Shown here piece after piece: positions 1 to 6,338 of a DNA stretch of 17,026 bases; within the stretch, counting starts at the first letter, position 1; each line of letters begins with the position of its first letter. This DNA is from Nitrospirota bacterium (GTDB lineage: Bacteria; Nitrospirota; Thermodesulfovibrionia; Thermodesulfovibrionales; JdFR-85). The position numbers were made by a program, and so were the translations under genes. The stretch is from assembly GCA_013151785.1 (NCBI GenBank), contig JAADHP010000162.1:1-17026 (forward strand), in the 5' to 3' direction. The notes beneath the pieces are model-generated. The model was not told the DNA's origin, did no database searches, and was given only the letters and a program-made list of their open reading frames with translations.

Positions 1-15
1 GTCGAGAATAGGGGT

Positions 16-43
16 CCCCAGAAAATCGGAAGATTTTCTGGGG
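16..43. repeat. Perfect 12-bp inverted repeat downstream of cobU
   Basis: CCCCAGAAAATC (16-27) and its exact complement (32-43) flank a GGAA tetraloop. It lies about 60 nt past the cobU stop codon on the minus strand. No T-run follows on either strand, so it is not a standard intrinsic terminator. The adjoining bases 52-82 belong to a repeat also seen near the right end of the window, so this hairpin is probably part of that element. Confidence 0.7.
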
Positions 44-51
44 TATCCGGG

Positions 52-82
52 ATGTGTAAGACTCTACCATACCACTGCTATG
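52..82 (-). repeat. Partial copy of a dispersed repeat, inverted relative to 16799-16828
   Basis: Read on the minus strand this stretch starts CATAGCAGTGGTATGGTAGA and continues GTCTT. The right end of the window at 16799-16824 reads CATAGCAGTGCCATGGTGGA followed by GTCTT, with only three differences. The two copies are in opposite orientation. The copy here runs off the left edge of the window, so its full length is unknown. Confidence 0.6.
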
Positions 83-105
83 AACTTTATCACTGGATTT
101 GGCTA

Positions 106-627
106 TTATTTAACCTTTAGTGCAATCCCGCTGATCATTAGATACACCTCATCTGACAGTTCTGCTACAGCCTGGTTCAACCTTCCAAGCATGTCTCTAT
201 AAATCCTTGCAAGGGGATTTTCCGGTACTATTCCCATACCCACCTCATTAGTCACTATGTAGATATTCAGGCTCTTCAGTTGCCGAAGAACCTGTAAAAA
301 TTCCTTGAAGCTTCTCTCTAAACTGGAAGTCTCGGTATCCTCTCTCATCAGGTTTGACACCCAGAGGGTTAAACAGTCCAGCACAGCCACTGTATCTGGC
401 CTGTCTATCTCTGCCAGCGCCTTCCCTATATCAACTGGTTCTTCTATGGTAATCCAGTGATGGGAACGCTCTTTCTTGTGATTCTCTATTCTCTGTTTCA
501 TCTCTTCATCATATCCTTCAGCGGTTGCTATAAAATACTTCCTGCCAGTGCTTTTACTGGCACTGTCAAGGGCAAATGAACTCTTGCCACTCCTTGCACC
601 ACCTGTTACGAGGACTATCTTTTTCAT
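106..627 (-). CDS. cobU: Adenosylcobinamide kinase / adenosylcobinamide-phosphate guanylyltransferase
   Basis: This 173-residue protein starts with a P-loop (GGARSGKS, residues 9-16) followed by the FATAEGYDEEM-type segment, and carries the later VTNEVGMGIVPE motif typical of CobU/CobP. The family phosphorylates adenosylcobinamide and then transfers GMP from GTP, making AdoCbi-GDP in the nucleotide-loop assembly and salvage part of cobalamin synthesis. Length is normal for the family. The ATG lies only 4 nt after the stop of the upstream Cys-rich gene and has no strong Shine-Dalgarno site, so translational coupling is likely. It is the second gene of a unit governed by the cobalamin riboswitch at 1030-1216, so expression should fall when B12 is abundant. 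Family assignment is firm; no partner genes (cobS, cobD) are visible. Confidence 0.95.
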   Translation of the reverse strand: MKKIVLVTGGARSGKSSFALDSASKSTGRKYFIATAEGYDEEMKQRIENHKKERSHHWITIEEPVDIGKALAEIDRPDTVAVLDCLTLWVSNLMREDTETSSLERSFKEFLQVLRQLKSLNIYIVTNEVGMGIVPENPLARIYRDMLGRLNQAVAELSDEVYLMISGIALKVK

Positions 628-631
628 ACTT

Positions 632-916
632 TTACTCAGTCAAAAGAAGCCTGAGAAACTCTATGATTACGGGATAATTATCCGGATCGTGAGGAAAGTC
701 GCAACCTGAACAGTCCTTTATTATTCTACCCTTTATATCAATATATTCAGGTGTTCCAAGACACAATGTATAATACATGGGACAGAAACAGAACAAACAA
801 TTAAACTCCTTTATATTAGTTCTATGACATGGGTAATACTCACATTCGGAGCTTTGAAAAAATACAGAACTATTCTTACAGACATTGCTTGTAGATATTT
901 TGTCGTACAAGTCCAT
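632..916 (-). CDS. Cysteine-rich small-domain protein (PF04071-like)
   Basis: A 94-residue soluble protein with nine cysteines (residues 13, 25, 30, 40, 43, 45, 52, 69, 72). The central pattern CLFCFCPMY followed by KDCSGCDFPH matches the Cys-rich small-domain family, which often sits beside or is fused to cobalamin biosynthesis genes. The clustered Cys and His suggest metal binding, possibly Zn or Fe-S, but no reaction is known for the family. It is the first gene after the riboswitch and its terminator and is separated from cobU by 4 nt, so both are probably one transcript. The ribosome-binding site is weak (a GAGAG-like stretch). A role in cobalt or corrinoid handling is inference from context. 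Confidence 0.8.
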   Translation of the reverse strand: MDLYDKISTSNVCKNSSVFFQSSECEYYPCHRTNIKEFNCLFCFCPMYYTLCLGTPEYIDIKGRIIKDCSGCDFPHDPDNYPVIIEFLRLLLTE

Positions 917-945
917 TTTACTCTCTATAACTATTTATTCATAAA

Positions 946-975
946 AAAATCCTCAGGGCCATGCCCTGAGGATTT
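946..975 (-). terminator. Intrinsic terminator (riboswitch expression platform)
   Basis: On the minus strand, AATCCTCAGGGC and GCCCTGAGGATT form a long perfect stem around a short ATG loop, followed by a run of seven T. It sits between the cobalamin riboswitch and the Cys-rich gene, the expected place for ligand-controlled premature termination. A smaller hairpin (995-1025, GCATTT-CTCC arms) lies between aptamer and terminator and may take part in the switch. Confidence 0.85.
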
Positions 976-1029
976 TACCCGTTTTCCTCCTCCAGCATTT
1001 CTCCCGGCCCTCGAGGAGAAAATGCCCTA

Positions 1030-1216
1030 ACTTCAGGCAGGTCTTCTGGCTTCCCTGTATCTTACCGCCTTCCCATCGAGCAACTGGTTCATTGAACCTT
1101 GTGCTCAACAGTGGCATAATGGTAAGATCACTGGCAAAATGCCAGTCAGGGTCACAGCGGCGGGTCCGCTCCCGAATCTCACGGGATTCCCTTTTAAGCC
1201 ACCAGGCACCTGAAGT
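1030..1216 (-). ncRNA. Cobalamin (B12) riboswitch
   Basis: The minus strand carries the conserved class features in order: a P1 strand ACTTCAGG near 1216, then GGTGCCTGGTGG, AAAAGGGAATCCCGTGAGATTCGGGAGCGG (as GGGAATCCCGTGAG, then CGGGAGCGG), CCCGCCGCTGTGA, the B12 box GCCACTG at 1109-1115, then GATGGGAAGGCGG, AGCCAGAAGACCTGCC and the closing CCTGAAGT that pairs with P1. These are the hallmark blocks of the AdoCbl riboswitch. A terminator lies about 55 nt downstream, so ligand binding should reduce transcription of the Cys-rich gene and cobU. Confidence 0.95.
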
Positions 1217-1223
1217 GATTTTT

Positions 1224-1251
1224 TTTATCATAAAATAATATCAAATGTCAA
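1224..1251 (-). promoter_or_regulatory. Sigma70 promoter of the riboswitch-cobU transcript
   Basis: On the minus strand a consensus -35 TTGACA (1251-1246) is followed after 16 nt by GATAAA (1229-1224), which matches four of six -10 positions. The predicted start is close to 1217, placing the aptamer P1 at the 5' end of the transcript. Confidence 0.6.
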
Positions 1252-1271
1252 ATAAGTTTATAAGACTTAGA

Positions 1272-1597
1272 TAAGACGGAGTACCGAAGAAAAATAATGC
1301 TTACACATTTGAAAAAATAAAAAAATCCTTCTTAAACAAGGGGTAGAGGTGGTTCATCATCCCATTGATGCAATAGGATTTATTAAAATATTAAAAGAAC
1401 TGAGCCTTTTCAGCCTTCAGGGGATAGATAGGGTTGCTGGTGAATGTTACTGTCGGTATTGCTACATGGTCTTCTTCACCACCTCTACCCCTTTTCAATT
1501 GAAACCTGATTTGATTTTGCTCTGTCTTTCAATAAAGGTACGAACAGAGACTAATCCTGTGGATTGCATTATTTTTGTGAAGTGCACTGCTTTGTTA
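1272..1597. mobile_element. MITE-like element, copy 1 (degraded ends)
   Basis: Both ends carry an imperfect terminal inverted repeat whose inner part is AAAAATAATGC: left end 1290-1300, and the complement GCATTATTTTT at 1566-1576. Outside this the ends resemble the ACAAGGCAGGG terminus of copy 2 (5030-5418). The right 140 bp is clearly homologous to the left part of copy 2 in reverse orientation, sharing GTATTGCTACATGGTCTTCT, TCACCACCTCT, and CCTGTGGATTGCATTATTTT. The left 75 bp matches the third copy at the window end. Inside is a perfect 16-bp inverted repeat (AAGGGGTAGAGGTGGT, 1338-1353 and 1478-1493). No transposase is encoded, and the frames inside are not conserved between copies. Confidence 0.65.
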
Positions 1598-1697
1598 GTA
1601 TTTTATTTTAAGACAGATGCGGTATTTGGATAATAATAATCAAGAACTCACTTGATATCCGTAAACTACCGATAGGAAACGGAGGATTGTAAAATAA

Positions 1698-1834
1698 CAG
1701 GCAATGGGTATAGCCTTTGAACGGGTTTTGAAAATCAAAGAAAGGTTCACCAGGAGGGTGAACCCGATTTTCACCTCGGAGGAGGCCGTGGATGGCCTAC
1801 GAGAATGACGTGAAAAGGCTATACCCATTGCCTG
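1698..1834. repeat. 137-bp element bounded by a perfect 21-bp inverted repeat
   Basis: The 21-bp arm starting CAGGCAATGGGTATAGCC at 1698-1718 is repeated exactly in inverse at 1814-1834. The interior holds a second perfect hairpin, GGTTCACC-AGGAG-GGTGAACC (about 1743-1763), and GGCC-GTGGAT-GGCC. It sits between MITE copy 1 and the GroES-like gene. It could be another miniature transposable element, or a structured RNA if transcribed. A 34-codon frame (1704-1808) fits inside it, with amphipathic charged residues but no well-placed ribosome-binding site; I do not call it as a gene. Confidence 0.6.
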
Positions 1835-1873
1835 ACAAATAAGTCAATCGGCAGATTTGGGTGATATTCAATA

Positions 1874-2236
1874 ATGATTACCAAAAAGGAAATAATCGTG
1901 GTTGGTCCGAGGGTACTTATCTCACCAGAAGAGGGTGAGGACAGAACACCCTCAGGCCTGTATCTGCCTCCCACTGTAAAGGAGAAGGAAGAGGTAGCAG
2001 GTGGCCTGGTGATAAAAACAGGCCCGGGGTACCCTATCGCTGATTCTTCTCATGGAAATGAACCCTGGGCAGAAAACCATAGGCCTGCCTATATTCCGCT
2101 ACAGGCACAGGAAGGTGATTATGCCATATATCTCAAAAAGGATGCCATTGAGATAGAGTATGAAGAAAAGAGGTATCTAATAGTACCCCACTCATCAATA
2201 CTTGCCCTTATAAGGACAACAATCGAGGAGGAATAA
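1874..2236 (+). CDS. Divergent GroES/Cpn10-like co-chaperonin
   Basis: This 120-residue protein shows the Cpn10 pattern: GPRVLISPEE near the N-terminus, a mobile-loop-like TPSGLYLP segment (about residues 26-33) in place of the usual GGIVL-type loop, a VAGGLVIKTGPG strand, then GDYAIYLKKDAIEI and a C-terminal LIVPHSSILALIR that resembles the GroES ending. It is longer than standard GroES (about 95 residues), because of an insertion of about 20 residues in the middle (near residues 50-75). No groEL is nearby, so it may be an orphan paralogue rather than the main co-chaperonin. The start has only a weak GGTGA about 10 nt upstream. The first gene of a plus-strand cluster, it ends 6 nt before the next gene. 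Fold assignment is good; partner and function are inferred. Confidence 0.75.
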   Translation: MITKKEIIVVGPRVLISPEEGEDRTPSGLYLPPTVKEKEEVAGGLVIKTGPGYPIADSSHGNEPWAENHRPAYIPLQAQEGDYAIYLKKDAIEIEYEEKRYLIVPHSSILALIRTTIEEE

Positions 2237-2242
2237 AATTTT

Positions 2243-2980
2243 ATGGAAATAATTGAAATCAATAAAGATGCCACAGACAAGATTGAAGAATTTCACAGGG
2301 ATATCTCTAAGGGTGCTGGTGATAATCTGCATTCCTTCCATATCGTTGGCACTGTGCTTACACCTGATTATGACCCCAGAAGGTCAGACATCAATTCTAT
2401 TGTGGTGTTGAAACAGATGGACCTGGAATTTCTGAGATATCTCGTATCAATTGGCAAGAAATACAGAAAGAAATCCATATCTGCTCCATTGATTATGACA
2501 CCTGAATATATCAAGAAGTCTCTTGACGTTTTTCCTGTTGAATTCCTGAATTTCAAACTAATCCATAAGACCCTTGAGGGGGATGATATCCTGGAGGACA
2601 TTGATATAAAGACAGGACATCTCAGGCTTCAGACTGAAAGGGAACTGAAATCAAAACTCATCTGGCTAAGGCAGGGCTACATCTCCTCTCTGGGCGACAG
2701 GAAACTCCTGACAGAAGGTCTCTCAGAATCAATAACCGGTTATATGCCGCTTCTCAGGGCCATTGTCCATCTCTTTGATGAAATACCACCAGTGAAAAGA
2801 TTGGATGTGCTGGCAAAACTCGAAAATCTTACAGGTGTAAAAACTGATATATTTAAAAAGATGATTCTTCTCAGAAGAGGAGAGATCTCGCTTTCGGAGG
2901 GAGAACTGGAGAGTGCCTTTGAAGAATACTACCATGCCACAGAGGAGCTTACCAGGAAGGTCGATGAGATCAAGATTTAG
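2243..2980 (+). CDS. Nucleotidyltransferase-fold protein, probably degenerate
   Basis: A 245-residue soluble protein. Residues 34-56 (IVGTVLTPDYDPRRSDINSIVV) look like the hG[S/T]...D-h-[D/E] core of minimal nucleotidyltransferases, but the second carboxylate is replaced: the motif is D49-I50-N51. Catalysis is therefore doubtful. The rest is mostly helical with charged and hydrophobic heptads, which may be a HEPN-like or protein-binding region. AGGAGG inside the end of the upstream gene lies 11 nt before the ATG. Its last 17 nt overlap the start of the TPM gene, suggesting coupled translation. I recognise the fold only from the motif; specific function is unknown. Confidence 0.6.
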   Translation: MEIIEINKDATDKIEEFHRDISKGAGDNLHSFHIVGTVLTPDYDPRRSDINSIVVLKQMDLEFLRYLVSIGKKYRKKSISAPLIMTPEYIKKSLDVFPVEFLNFKLIHKTLEGDDILEDIDIKTGHLRLQTERELKSKLIWLRQGYISSLGDRKLLTEGLSESITGYMPLLRAIVHLFDEIPPVKRLDVLAKLENLTGVKTDIFKKMILLRRGEISLSEGELESAFEEYYHATEELTRKVDEIKI

Positions 2981-3743
2981 AAACATCCTGATAGTTCTTT
3001 TCGTATCGGTTATCTGTCTTGTCTCCCTATCCCAGGCATCCACTCCGCCTGTACCTGAGAGACCACCTGATTATGTTGTTGACCTTGCAGGTATCATAGA
3101 TAACAATGTTGAAATGCGACTTAACAGGGTACTCAGGGAACTGGAGACAAAAACAGGCACACAGATGGTTATTCTCACCATAACAAGCCTTGATGGTGAA
3201 AGCATAGAGGAATTTTCCATCAATACCGCAGAGCAGTGGAAACTGGGACAGAAAGGTGTGGACAATGGGGTACTGATTACCGTATCAGTGAAAGACAGAA
3301 AATACAGGTTCGAGATTGGCTATGGTCTTGAAGGGACACTGCCTGACAGCTTTGTGGGTTCTGTTGGTAGAAAATACCTTGTTCCCTATTTCAGAAAGGG
3401 TGATTATTCACTGGGACTCTATTATGCCACCATGGCTATAATTAACAAAATCGCAAAAGAGGAGGGCATCACACTTGGTGAGACAGAAAGAAACTCTCCG
3501 CTTTATACAAGGGCAGTAAAGACAAAAAAGATCGGTATCGTGGAGATACTGTTCGGAGGCATCTTTTTTATAGTTGCCCTTATCTTATTCATCAGACATC
3601 CTGCATTGTTTATGTTATTACTATTCTCCTCTGGTGGAAGAGGCTGGCGTGGTGGAGGCGGCTTTGGTGGCGGTGGATTTGGCGGCTTCGGAGGAGGTGG
3701 TGGCGGTGGTTTTGGAGGTGGTGGTGCCTCGGGGGGATGGTGA
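2964..3743 (+). CDS. TPM-domain membrane protein (YgcG-like) with Gly-rich tail
   Basis: From the ATG at 2964 the protein has 259 residues: a signal peptide (MRSRFRNILIVLFVSV, cleavage near SQAS), a TPM domain (roughly residues 30-165, from PDYVVDLAGIIDNN through RFEIGYGLEGTLPDSFVG to YYATMAIINKI), one or two transmembrane segments (about 190-225) and a C-terminal tail of almost pure Gly/Phe/Ser. This is the standard layout of exported TPM proteins that sit with LemA. I chose 2964 because AGGAAGG lies just upstream and gives a proper signal peptide; in-frame GTG (2913) and ATG (2934) starts would add a polar extension. TPM domains have been reported as phosphatases and as factors in photosystem repair; the role here is unknown, probably linked to the envelope. 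Confidence 0.85.
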   Translation: MRSRFRNILIVLFVSVICLVSLSQASTPPVPERPPDYVVDLAGIIDNNVEMRLNRVLRELETKTGTQMVILTITSLDGESIEEFSINTAEQWKLGQKGVDNGVLITVSVKDRKYRFEIGYGLEGTLPDSFVGSVGRKYLVPYFRKGDYSLGLYYATMAIINKIAKEEGITLGETERNSPLYTRAVKTKKIGIVEILFGGIFFIVALILFIRHPALFMLLLFSSGGRGWRGGGGFGGGGFGGFGGGGGGGFGGGGASGGW

Positions 3744-3822
3744 GGTTGTGTTTGGTTCTGGAATGATGTGTCACTCTAAAGGAAATGAGAGTATCTTCAT
3801 ATAGATTAAGGAGGTGTGGAAT

Positions 3823-4398
3823 ATGAGTAAGGGGTTGAAGTCTTTGCTTATAGTACTTGCAATACTCTTATTGATCCTGGTCAGTACAATAGGATGGGGT
3901 ATTGCACAGTACAACAAGGTGATCAGTATGGACGAACGTGTCAAAGCACAATGGGCCCAGGTGGAAAACCAGTTAAAGAGACGTTATGACCTCATACCTA
4001 ACCTGGTAGAGACAGTCAAGGGCTATGCAAAGCATGAACGGGAACTCTTCGAGAAGATTGCTGAGGCAAGAACAAAGTATTTCCAGGCCAAGACAGTAAA
4101 GGAAAAGATACAGCGTTCAAGACAGCTTGAGACAGTCCTGTCACGGCTGTTGCTACTGAGGGAGGCTTATCCTGAACTAAAGGCTAATGAATCTTTCCTG
4201 AAACTGCAGGATAGCCTTGAAGGAACAGAGAATCGTATTGCAGTGGAGAGAAAACGTTACAATGACGCTGTCAGAGAGCTTAATACCTACAGACGAACTG
4301 TATTCGGAAGATTCTTTGCTGCACTGGCAGGTGTCGGTGAGGCACAGTACTATGAGATACCCAAGGCAGAGAAAGAGGTTCCCAGGGTTAAGTTCTGA
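3823..4398 (+). CDS. lemA: LemA family protein
   Basis: A 191-residue protein with one N-terminal transmembrane helix (SLLIVLAILLLILVSTIGWG), followed by the LemA signature QYNKVISMDERVKAQWAQVE and NQLKRRYDLIPNLVETVKGY, then coiled-coil helices and the ending RTVFGRFFAALAGV. LemA proteins are membrane-anchored helical bundles with the bulk outside the cytoplasm; their function is not settled. Start: AAGGAGGT (3808-3815) is 7 nt before this ATG, better than the GTG at 3814 that lies inside the Shine-Dalgarno site. It follows the TPM gene after 79 nt, the usual LemA-TPM partnership, and its TGA overlaps the next ATG by one base. Confidence 0.93.
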   Translation: MSKGLKSLLIVLAILLLILVSTIGWGIAQYNKVISMDERVKAQWAQVENQLKRRYDLIPNLVETVKGYAKHERELFEKIAEARTKYFQAKTVKEKIQRSRQLETVLSRLLLLREAYPELKANESFLKLQDSLEGTENRIAVERKRYNDAVRELNTYRRTVFGRFFAALAGVGEAQYYEIPKAEKEVPRVKF

Positions 4399-5018
4399 TG
4401 AACGGGGCATGTAAAAGGTGTGGAGAGTGCTGTAGAAGATCCTCTCCCACCCTTCATTTAGAAGACAGGGCGCTCGTCCTGAGGGGGGTTATCCCCTTCA
4501 GGTATCTCTATACCCTCAGAAAGGGTGAAAAGGCCTTTGATAACCTCAATCAGACCCTTGTTAACCTTCAGGAAGAACTAATAAAGGTGAAAGAGAAAGG
4601 GGATACACGGGAGTGCATATTTTTTGATCCCCTTTCATCATCATGTACAATATATGAACATCGTCCCCTTCAATGCAGGGTATTCCTATGCTCAAGACCT
4701 GAACACTCAAAGGCACTGTCTAAAAGAAAAAAGCTTCAACGCACTGATCTTGTCAGCAACCCTGAAATACTAACCATCATAGATGCCCACAACCAGAGGG
4801 TTGACATGGCCTATTTCATAGAAACATTAGAATCCCTATCTAACAGTGACAGGATCAGGGACGAAACAGTAGAATTAATCCTTTATGACCTGCACTTCAG
4901 GGAGTTCATAAAGGAAAAACTCCCCCTCAACCCTGATGAAATACAGTTCTATCTTGGTCGATCCCTGTATGAGATACTCAAGGATTTTGGTATTGAACTG
5001 GATATCACACCTCTCTAA
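4398..5018 (+). CDS. YkgJ-type cysteine-cluster protein
   Basis: This 206-residue protein begins with a CxxCxxCC cluster (C5, C8, C11, C12) and has a second cluster in the stretch ECIFFDPLSSSCTIYEHRP followed by LQCRVFLC. This arrangement defines the YkgJ/Fli-B-like zinc- or iron-sulfur-binding family, whose members are mostly uncharacterised. The C-terminal half is helical and rich in charged residues. It overlaps the lemA stop codon by one base (TGATG), so it is probably translated by re-initiation and is the last gene of this unit. The MITE-like copy 2 starts about 12 nt after its stop codon. Confidence 0.85.
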   Translation: MNGACKRCGECCRRSSPTLHLEDRALVLRGVIPFRYLYTLRKGEKAFDNLNQTLVNLQEELIKVKEKGDTRECIFFDPLSSSCTIYEHRPLQCRVFLCSRPEHSKALSKRKKLQRTDLVSNPEILTIIDAHNQRVDMAYFIETLESLSNSDRIRDETVELILYDLHFREFIKEKLPLNPDEIQFYLGRSLYEILKDFGIELDITPL

Positions 5019-5029
5019 TATAAAATTCT

Positions 5030-5418
5030 AACAAGGCAGGGCACCTCATAAAAATAATGCAATCCACAGGCATAGTCTCTCTGCCAGAACCCGTATTCAA
5101 TGGCAGAAGGAAACCATACAGAAATTCCATTGAAGAGCGGCAGAGGTGGTGAAGAAGACCATGTAGCAATACTCAAAAGCATACAGGTTGAACTCCTTGA
5201 CCACCTGAACCCAGCTTATTCCTGTTCTGACCCTGATTCAGTGTATATTTTTTAACTGTCACCCTGAATTTATTTCAGGGTCTCATTTTCGTTCATTTTG
5301 ACTATAAAGACGAGATGCTGAAACAAGTTCAGCATGACAACATCCACCCATCCACTCATCAACGCATCTACTCATATACTGCTCACTGTTGACTGTATTG
5401 TCGGCACCCTGCCTTGTT
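5030..5418. mobile_element. MITE-like element, copy 2, with sharp terminal inverted repeats
   Basis: AACAAGGCAGGG at 5030-5041 is repeated exactly in inverse at 5407-5418, and the match continues imperfectly inwards. Its left 140 bp, read on the minus strand, matches 1460-1597 in copy 1. AAAAATAATGC follows the left terminus, as in copies 1 and 3. The element carries no transposase. It fills most of the gap between the YkgJ gene and the protease operon, and a distinct 83-bp double-hairpin repeat (5257-5339) appears to be nested in it. Confidence 0.75.
5257..5339. repeat. 83-bp double-hairpin repeat nested in MITE copy 2
   Basis: It starts TGTCACCCTGAATTTATTTC and ends AAACAAGTTCAGCATGACA, so the two halves are imperfect inverted copies of each other. 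Each half is also its own hairpin: CCCTGAA-TTTAT-TTCAGGG and ATGCTGAA-ACAAG-TTCAGCAT. Repeats of this general form, with TGTCA/TGACA ends and CTGAA-TTCAG hairpins, are a familiar dispersed intergenic type in many bacterial genomes. No gene lies in it. Confidence 0.7.
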
Positions 5419-5464
5419 TACAAATCTGAAATTATTTTGGACACCACTGACTGGATATTAGAAT

Positions 5465-6304
5465 TTAGCCCTTCCCTCCCTCACTTTCACTCCTTTTGAA
5501 TCTTGGCGCTGGTATGTATTCCACAGAAGGTTGTTGCCTCACAGGCTGTCTATACAGACTCATCAACTGGTAAATCTCCGCAGGCATGTTGTCTGAGACA
5601 TTGAGGCCAAGTCTTACGGCTTCTTCGTATGTAATTGGATAATCATGGGTCCAGCGGCCCTCTGAAAGCACCGCTGCTAATTCTTCAGCCCTTTCAGGCG
5701 GATACTTATCTCCTATCAGGGTAAACACCTGTTGTCGTAACTGATTTATTGCCTTCTTACCTATATCGGCAAGTATCCAGGTTCTGTCGTCTATCTCCTT
5801 GACAGGTTTTGTCTCAACAAGTCTCTGAAGGGAGGCTGCTGGATACTCCCCTATCTGGGGGTCTACAGGACCAAGCACGGCATGCTTTCCCATAACAATC
5901 TCATCTGCAGCAAGAGCAATGAGGGTGCCACCTGACATGGCATAATGAGGTACAAAAACTGTCACCTTGCCTTTATGACCCTTAAGGGCATGGGCAATCT
6001 GATACGAAGCAAGCACCAGCCCACCTGGAGTATGAAGAATAAGATCAAGGGGCATCTGGGGATCAGTCATATGTATTGCCCTGATCAATTCTTCTGAATC
6101 ATGAACATTTATATACCTCATAATAGGGAATCCCAGCAAACTCATGGTCTCCTGTCTGTGCACAAGGAGGATTACCCGCGAGCCTCTCTGTTTTTCTATC
6201 CTTGATATCAGTCTCTGCCTTGCAGACTCGATCATCTTCTGTTTGATAATCGGCTGCAGGGCTGTAATCATGAAAAAAAGCCAGAATATGTTGAATACAT
6301 CCAT
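5465..6304 (-). CDS. Membrane-anchored SDH/ClpP-fold serine protease (PF01972-like)
   Basis: A 279-residue protein with an N-terminal hydrophobic anchor (VFNIFWLFFMITAL), then a Clp/crotonase-type core. Motifs: LILHTPGG (residues 88-95, oxyanion-loop glycine pair), the nucleophile in HYAMSGGT (Ser124), and ADEIVMGKHAVLGPVDPQIG (133-152). These match the SDH family of serine proteinases related to SppA and archaeal membrane Clp-fold proteases. It probably cleaves membrane or exported proteins. GGGAGG lies 6 nt before the ATG. It follows the rhomboid gene after 34 nt and is the last gene of a PsiE-rhomboid-protease operon, putting two membrane proteases together. Confidence 0.9.
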   Translation of the reverse strand: MDVFNIFWLFFMITALQPIIKQKMIESARQRLISRIEKQRGSRVILLVHRQETMSLLGFPIMRYINVHDSEELIRAIHMTDPQMPLDLILHTPGGLVLASYQIAHALKGHKGKVTVFVPHYAMSGGTLIALAADEIVMGKHAVLGPVDPQIGEYPAASLQRLVETKPVKEIDDRTWILADIGKKAINQLRQQVFTLIGDKYPPERAEELAAVLSEGRWTHDYPITYEEAVRLGLNVSDNMPAEIYQLMSLYRQPVRQQPSVEYIPAPRFKRSESEGGKG

Positions 6305-6338
6305 CTCACACCTCCCATGTTTTCATTGGGTTAGATTT

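Noticed and set aside
16..43. A cobU terminator at the 12-bp inverted repeat.
   Set aside because: No U-tract follows on the minus strand, and the flanking bases belong to a dispersed repeat.
953..1231. A minus-strand ORF of 92 codons.
   Set aside because: It lies over the cobalamin riboswitch and terminator; the conserved RNA blocks explain the sequence.
1349..1633. A plus-strand ORF of 94 codons in MITE copy 1.
   Set aside because: The homologous part of copy 2 has stops and frameshifts in this frame, and there is no ribosome-binding site. It is an accidental frame in repeat DNA.
3574..3804. A 76-codon Val/Glu-rich ORF overlapping the TPM gene.
   Set aside because: It is the out-of-frame reading of the Gly-rich repeat at the TPM C-terminus.
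5100..5260. Remains of a protein gene in MITE copy 2 (short coding-like stretches in two plus-strand frames).
   Set aside because: The stretches need a frameshift, are under 45 codons each and are not kept in copy 1; too weak to call a pseudogene.
5257..5339. A CRISPR-like array in the repeat-rich gap.
   Set aside because: There are only two inverted half-units with no regular spacers.
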